Shown: piece after piece, positions 60,131-64,000 of the stretch
Numbering within the stretch: position 1 is the stretch's first letter
Layout of the letters: each line of letters starts with the position of its first letter
Source: Microbacterium sp. SMR1
GTDB taxonomy: Bacteria > Actinomycetota > Actinomycetes > Actinomycetales > Microbacteriaceae
Direction of reading: 5' to 3'
Assembly (NCBI RefSeq): GCF_003289625.1
Contig: NZ_QMBN01000004.1
Location: 62,001-126,000 of the forward strand
DNA length: 64,000 nucleotides
Notes under the pieces: model-generated
The model's input: only the letters and a program-made list of their open reading frames with translations
Databases searched by the model: none
Told to the model about the DNA's origin: nothing
Translations under genes and position numbers: made by a program

Positions 60131-60442
60131 ATGCCAAACAAGCCCGTGAGCCGTCGCTCCCTCGTCGAGAGTGCGGAGAACGGCGGTGCTCATGGGCGGC
60201 GCCGGCGTCGGTTGATGGCGCTCGGGAGCCTGCTTGCGATCACCGGCGGTCTGGTCACAGTTCTCTTCTTCGCACAGCCCTGGCGGACGTGCGATTACGA
60301 GGACACGTCGATCGGTTGCTCGATGCTGCCCCACGATGCAGTCGTGATGGGAGTGGCGTGCGTCGTCGCTCTCATCGGTATCGCAGTACTGATCGCCGGG
60401 CGGATGAGCCCGTCGCGGCCGCGCTCGGATCGCCCGACCTGA
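60131..60442 (+). CDS. small membrane protein
   Basis: 103 residues: basic N-terminus (MPNKPVSRRSLVESAENGG, RRRRRL), helix LMALGSLLAITGGLVTVLFF, extracytoplasmic loop with two Cys (RTCDYEDTSIGCSML), helix GVACVVALIGIAVLIAGR. The two cysteines may bridge. First gene outside attR. Similar GGCGCAGC-CAGCTGCG hairpins lie on both sides of it (60047 region and 60455). Confidence 0.6.
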   Translation: MPNKPVSRRSLVESAENGGAHGRRRRRLMALGSLLAITGGLVTVLFFAQPWRTCDYEDTSIGCSMLPHDAVVMGVACVVALIGIAVLIAGRMSPSRPRSDRPT

Positions 60443-60454
60443 TGTCGACGACCC

Positions 60455-60490
60455 GCCCCGGCGCAGCGCCAGCTGCGACCGGGGCTTTTT
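60455..60490 (+). terminator. intrinsic terminator
   Basis: GCCCCGG (60455-60461), CGCAGC, loop, GCTGCG, CCGGGGC (60479-60485), then TTTTTCTTT. A sibling of this stem without the full closing arm occurs at about 60047-60072. Confidence 0.8.
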
Positions 60491-60590
60491 CTTTCGCGCT
60501 GGCGCGCCGTGGTTGAAGAATCCTCATCCGTTCGTGCGATTCGCTTCGTCGACTGCGCTCATAGGCTGGTGATGCCTTGAGGAGGGCGGC

Positions 60591-61154
60591 ATGACCGACG
60601 TTTCCGTGCATTTCGACACGCGTCGCTCGTCGGCAACCACGATCGTCGCGGCGAGCCGAATGCACTCTCGCGGAGGTGGCGAACAAACGAGGCACGCGCG
60701 GGGCATGTCGATCGTCGCTGTTCTTGCTTTTGTGGGTTTCGCGACGGTGGGGTGCGCAGTGGCTGAGCGACCGACGCTCGAGCGGGCGAAGGCTGAGACT
60801 CAGGCCGTCTTGCAGCAGATCGCGGACGAGGTTCCCGATGGTGTTGTCGAGGTACGTACCCCTGATTCGGCCTACTTGGCCTGTGACGGAGGCGGGTATT
60901 ACTCGATCAACCATTGGGTTGTCACGCCAGGGCCCGGATTCGGCGGTGAAGCGTTCGTCGACGCGTTGCCCGAGCGATTGGGTGATGGCTTCGTTGTTGC
61001 CGAGGCGGTGGACATCAAGTCCCCGGCCGTGGCCCTCAACCACGTCAGCGGCGCGGCCCTCGACGTCGTGGTCCTTGAGTCGGTCGGCGGTGTTGTTGTT
61101 GTCGATCTTCTTGGACTCGCGCCATGCGGCGATGGCGAGCCGCCGACCGAATGA
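60591..61154 (+). CDS. tandem lipoprotein paralogue 1
   Basis: 187 residues, ATG 60591 with GAGGAGG 6 bases upstream. A long N-terminus precedes the signal GMSIVAVLAFVGFATVGC (lipobox ATVGC). Mature part: RPTLERAKAETQAVLQQIAD, EVPDGVVEVRTPDSAYLACD, GGGYYSINHWVVTPGPGFGG, EAFVDALPERLGDGFVVAEA. Its stop overlaps the next start (ATGA). The four genes share 40-60% identity by eye. Function unknown. Confidence 0.75.
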   Translation: MTDVSVHFDTRRSSATTIVAASRMHSRGGGEQTRHARGMSIVAVLAFVGFATVGCAVAERPTLERAKAETQAVLQQIADEVPDGVVEVRTPDSAYLACDGGGYYSINHWVVTPGPGFGGEAFVDALPERLGDGFVVAEAVDIKSPAVALNHVSGAALDVVVLESVGGVVVVDLLGLAPCGDGEPPTE

Positions 61155-61630
61155 GCAGCGAATCAATCAAGCGGCCCCGCGCAGTGTCGGTCACTGCAGT
61201 TCTGACGCTGGCAGGCATGACGATGGCGGGGTGCGCGATGGCAGGGCGACCGACGCTCGAACAAGCACGGGCTGAGACCGAGGCAGCGATGCAACGAATC
61301 GCGGACGAGATCCCCGGAGGTGTCGTCGAGGTGCGAACTCCCGACTCGGCTTACCTGGCTTGCGATGGCGGTGGGTATTACTCCATCAACCGTTGGGCGG
61401 TCGCTCCACAGCCTGGTTTCGACGGCGAAGCATTCATCGATGCGCTCCCCGGCCGCCTTGGCTCTGATTTCGTGATCGCCGAGACGGTGGACATCAGGTC
61501 CCCAGCCGTGGCCTTTGATCACGCCAGCGGGGCTGTCTTCGACGTCAAGGTACTGGGAGTTGAAGGAGACATTGTCGTGGATCTTCTCGGTCTCGCTCCA
61601 CGCGGTGATGGCGATCCTGAGGGAGTGTGA
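61151..61630 (+). CDS. tandem lipoprotein paralogue 2
   Basis: 159 residues from ATG 61151, overlapping the previous stop by 4 bp. Signal VSVTAVLTLAGMTMAGC (lipobox). Conserved blocks RPTLEQARAETEAAMQRIAD, YLACDGGGYYSINRWAVAP, GEAFIDALPGRLGSDFVIAE. Ends GLAPRGDGDPEGV, lacking the late Cys found in copies 1, 3 and 4. Confidence 0.75.
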   Translation: MSSESIKRPRAVSVTAVLTLAGMTMAGCAMAGRPTLEQARAETEAAMQRIADEIPGGVVEVRTPDSAYLACDGGGYYSINRWAVAPQPGFDGEAFIDALPGRLGSDFVIAETVDIRSPAVAFDHASGAVFDVKVLGVEGDIVVDLLGLAPRGDGDPEGV

Positions 61631-61658
61631 TGGGGTGTCACCTGCGAACGGAGATCTG

Positions 61659-62123
61659 ATGACAGCCACGCGCACCTCGTCGGCCGCCCTCGTCGGCGCG
61701 CTGGCAGCCGTGGCCCTGTCGGGGTGTGCAGTGGCGGAGCGACCGACGCTCGAAGAGGTGCAGGCTGAGACCGAGGCTGTCCTGCAGCAAATTGCGGACG
61801 AGGTTCCCGGTGGGGTTGTGGAGGTCGCCGCGCCTGACCCGTCTTTCGTTGCGTGTGGCGACGACACGTACTGGGCCACTCTTCATTGGGGGGTCACGCC
61901 GGGCCCCGGGTTTGACGGGGAGGCGTTCGTGGAGGCTCTTCCCCGTCGCTTAGGCGAGGACTTCGTGGTCGCTGAGACGGTGGACATCACGTCGCCCGCC
62001 GTCGCTCTGGATCACGTCAGCGGTGCCCTGCTCGACGTGATAGTTCTCGAAATCGACGGAGGCATTGTGGTCGACCTGCTCGGTCTGACTCCCTGCGGGG
62101 TAGGACTGCCTCCGGCGAGATGA
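61659..62123 (+). CDS. tandem lipoprotein paralogue 3
   Basis: 154 residues from ATG 61659, 28 bp after copy 2. Signal SAALVGALAAVALSGC. Blocks RPTLEEVQAETEAVLQQIAD, EVPGGVVEVAAPDPSFVACG, TYWATLHWGVTPGPGFDGEA, PCGVGLPPAR. Its stop overlaps the start of copy 4 (ATGA). Confidence 0.75.
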   Translation: MTATRTSSAALVGALAAVALSGCAVAERPTLEEVQAETEAVLQQIADEVPGGVVEVAAPDPSFVACGDDTYWATLHWGVTPGPGFDGEAFVEALPRRLGEDFVVAETVDITSPAVALDHVSGALLDVIVLEIDGGIVVDLLGLTPCGVGLPPAR

Positions 62124-62644
62124 TCCCCACCGTGGAAAGACCACCGTACGGCGCAGACGCCGCTTCCGAGATGCCGCCCTCGAGGCGCGCGAAAGGCGTC
62201 GCGCTTTCGGTGATACTCGCGTTGGCAGCGACGTCGATCACTGGTTGTGTCGTGGCAGGTCGGCCGACGATCGATGAGGTGCGTGCTGATACGGACGCGA
62301 TGATGCAGCGCGTCGCGGATGAGGTTCCCGGCGGGGTCCCGGAGGTCCTGCCGTCCAACTCGCCCTACCTGGAGTGCGCCGAAAACTCCTTCTACTACTC
62401 GACGCGCTGGACCGTTGCCCCCGAAGCGGGGTTCAACGGATCGGCCTTCATCGAAGCGCTCCCGGATCGTCTGGGTGACGGGTTCCGCGAGTTCGAGACG
62501 GTCGAGGTATCGGTGCCTGCCATCGCATTGAAGCACTCCAGCGGCATGATCCTCGATGTCCAGGTGATCGATCTGGACGGCCGTACGGTCGTCTCCCTGC
62601 TGGGCGTCTCTGCGTGCGGTGAAGGGGAACCGCCGGCGGAGTAG
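62120..62644 (+). CDS. tandem lipoprotein paralogue 4
   Basis: 174 residues from ATG 62120. Signal GVALSVILALAATSITGC. The most divergent copy: RPTIDEVRADTDAMMQRVAD, EVPGGVPEVLPSNSPYLECA, FYYSTRWTVAPEAGFNGSAF, SACGEGEPPAE. Last gene of the operon. Confidence 0.75.
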   Translation: MIPTVERPPYGADAASEMPPSRRAKGVALSVILALAATSITGCVVAGRPTIDEVRADTDAMMQRVADEVPGGVPEVLPSNSPYLECAENSFYYSTRWTVAPEAGFNGSAFIEALPDRLGDGFREFETVEVSVPAIALKHSSGMILDVQVIDLDGRTVVSLLGVSACGEGEPPAE

Positions 62645-62687
62645 CCGAGACCGCCCGTCGCCCATGGCCACCCCGCGCCCGTCCCGC

Positions 62688-63614
62688 TCAGATCGCGAAC
62701 CGCTCGCCGATCATCTCGAGCGAGGCATCCCAAAGACGCGGTCCGTCGGTGAGGTCGCGGAACGGCGCCCAGAACTCCTGGCGACGCGGTGCGCCCGCGA
62801 TGACGCGACGTGGGCCGTAGAACTCGTCGCCGCGGGAATCGGGGCCGGCTGCCGCGACCAGCGCGGGCTCCGCCGCGCCCGGCACGGTGCCGGCGAGCCC
62901 CACGCGCGAGAGCGCGACGATCAGCGCCCGGCCCGGAAACGCCTTCGCCCGGCCCATCCCGGGCTGCGCCGCGAGCAGATTCGTCGGGCTGACGCCGGGG
63001 TGTGCGATGTTGCTCGACACGCCCCATCCGCCGGCGCGGCTGCGCGCGTCGAGCTCGCGGGCGAAGAGGGCGACGGCGATCTTCGACTGCCGGTACGCGG
63101 CCATGTCGTCGTAGCCGCGCCGCCAGTCGAGGTCGTCCCAGTTCAGCCCGCCCGAGCGGGCCGCCACGCTCGTCTGGTGCGTCACGCGCGCTCCGCCGGC
63201 GCGCAGCAATGGCAGCAGTCCGAGGGTGAGCGCCACGTGGCCGAGGTGGTTCACGCCCCATTGCAGCTCGAAGCCTTCCGCGGTGGGTCGCCGTGAGCCG
63301 GGGTGCATCACACCGGCGTTGTTGACGAGCAGATCGACGGGTCGGCCCGCCGCCACGAGGTCGCGCGTGAACGCGGCGACCGAGTCGAGCGAGGCGAGAT
63401 CGAGCGGACGCGTCGTGACCTCGGCGCCCGGCACGGCACGGCGGATGCCGTCGAGGGCTGCCTCGGCTTTGGCGGGGGACCGTGCCGGCAGGACGACGGT
63501 CGCTCCGGCGGCCGCCAGCCGTGTCGCGATCACCCGGCCGATGCCGTCGGTCGCGCCGGTGACGACGGCGAACCGTCCATGCAGGTCGGAGAGGGGAGCG
63601 GTGCCGCGGGTCAT
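62688..63614 (-). CDS. SDR family oxidoreductase
   Basis: 308 residues from ATG 63614 (GGAGGA upstream; ATG 63659 possible). Cofactor loop [31 protein letters not shown], and [19 protein letters not shown] (catalytic Tyr-Lys). Retinol-dehydrogenase-like classical SDR with [18 protein letters not shown]. It follows an MmyB-type regulator on the same strand 94 bp upstream, probably coregulated. Confidence 0.9.
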   Translation of the reverse strand: MTRGTAPLSDLHGRFAVVTGATDGIGRVIATRLAAAGATVVLPARSPAKAEAALDGIRRAVPGAEVTTRPLDLASLDSVAAFTRDLVAAGRPVDLLVNNAGVMHPGSRRPTAEGFELQWGVNHLGHVALTLGLLPLLRAGGARVTHQTSVAARSGGLNWDDLDWRRGYDDMAAYRQSKIAVALFARELDARSRAGGWGVSSNIAHPGVSPTNLLAAQPGMGRAKAFPGRALIVALSRVGLAGTVPGAAEPALVAAAGPDSRGDEFYGPRRVIAGAPRRQEFWAPFRDLTDGPRLWDASLEMIGERFAI

Positions 63615-63708
63615 GGTTCCTCCGTCGTTCGCGCGGACCGGGCGGTCCGCTCGTCCCATGCTGATCGCGGCGCGCGGCGGCATCCAGAGCCGGCTCATCC
63701 ACTGATCG

Positions 63709-64000
63709 TCAGGTCACCCCTGCGCCGGCGCCGATGACGGCCAGTAGCTGCAGCTTGTCGTGGCTCTCGCTCCCGGGCGCCGCGGTGTAGACGAGCAGGC
63801 GGTGCGACTGATCGGGGTCGAGGAGGGTCTGACACTGCAGCTCGAGCGCGCCGACCTCCGGATGCCGGAACCGCTTGACCTCGGGCGGAGCGATGCCGAC
63901 CTGCTGGGCATCCCAGAGAGAGCGGAACTCCGCGCTGCGTTCTCTGAGCGACGCCGCCAGCGCGGCCGCGCGCGACGACGGGCCGCGCAGTGCCACGATC
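63709..64000 (-). CDS. HTH regulator with MmyB-like domain, C-terminal part (5' end off window)
   Basis: About 96 residues are visible: [60 protein letters not shown] and [20 protein letters not shown]. This is the MmyB-like sensor end, as in the gene at 17743. The HTH part and start lie beyond position 64000. It precedes the SDR and likely regulates it. Confidence 0.8.
   Translation of the reverse strand, partial: IVALRGPSSRAAALAASLRERSAEFRSLWDAQQVGIAPPEVKRFRHPEVGALELQCQTLLDPDQSHRLLVYTAAPGSESHDKLQLLAVIGAGAGVT

Overview
The window is high-GC actinobacterial DNA. Gene content (clpC, radA, L-lactate dehydrogenase, an ATP-grasp/alpha-E protein with a transglutaminase, many leaderless ATG/GTG starts a few bases after a -10 box) suggests a Microbacteriaceae genome, probably Microbacterium-like; that assignment is inference.

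Region 1 (1-20148) is ordinary chromosome: a DeoR regulator and a divergent DUF4406 gene, three SDR/regulator pairs or fragments, a DUF2975 x2 + Xre operon, clpC, a class I glutamine-amidotransferase-like hydrolase, the ATP-grasp/transglutaminase pair, a GNAT acetyltransferase, an SseB-like gene, radA, ldh, an MFS exporter and finally tRNA-Ser(CGA).

Region 2 (20122-59920) is an integrated element of about 39.7 kb. It is bounded by 65-bp direct repeats made of the 3' end of tRNA-Ser plus its terminator, with an excisionase-like gene and a tyrosine integrase just inside the right end. The left edge carries the wreck of a plasmid parA-parB locus, and the interior has iteron-like and palindromic repeat clusters, so a plasmid or plasmid-prophage ancestry is likely. 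No conjugation, capsid or intact replication gene was recognised. The cargo is mostly conflict/defence: a truncated SIR2-like/DUF4917-like gene, a serine recombinase, a type II restriction endonuclease whose methylase has lost its N-terminal half beside an IS30 remnant, a DndB/DGQHR-like gene under direct repeats, a complete double-ubiquitin-like / E2 / JAB-E1 / DUF6527 / SDH-protease operon, a RES-Xre toxin-antitoxin pair, a giant TPR-PIN protein, orphan MbcA-like antitoxins, an RHS toxin with a small membrane protein, and a frameshifted SRAP gene. Three dif-like (XerCD-type) sequences in the same orientation bracket the ubiquitin-like/TA block and the TPR-PIN gene, as if these were Xer-exchanged modules. 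The right third (about 50-57.4 kb) is gene-poor and repeat-rich, with a 22-copy array of a 19-bp motif.

Region 3 (59921-64000) is outside the att repeats: a small membrane protein, four tandem paralogous lipoproteins arranged as one operon, an SDR and the truncated C-terminal part of an MmyB-type regulator. Whether this stretch is old chromosome or a second insertion cannot be decided from the window.
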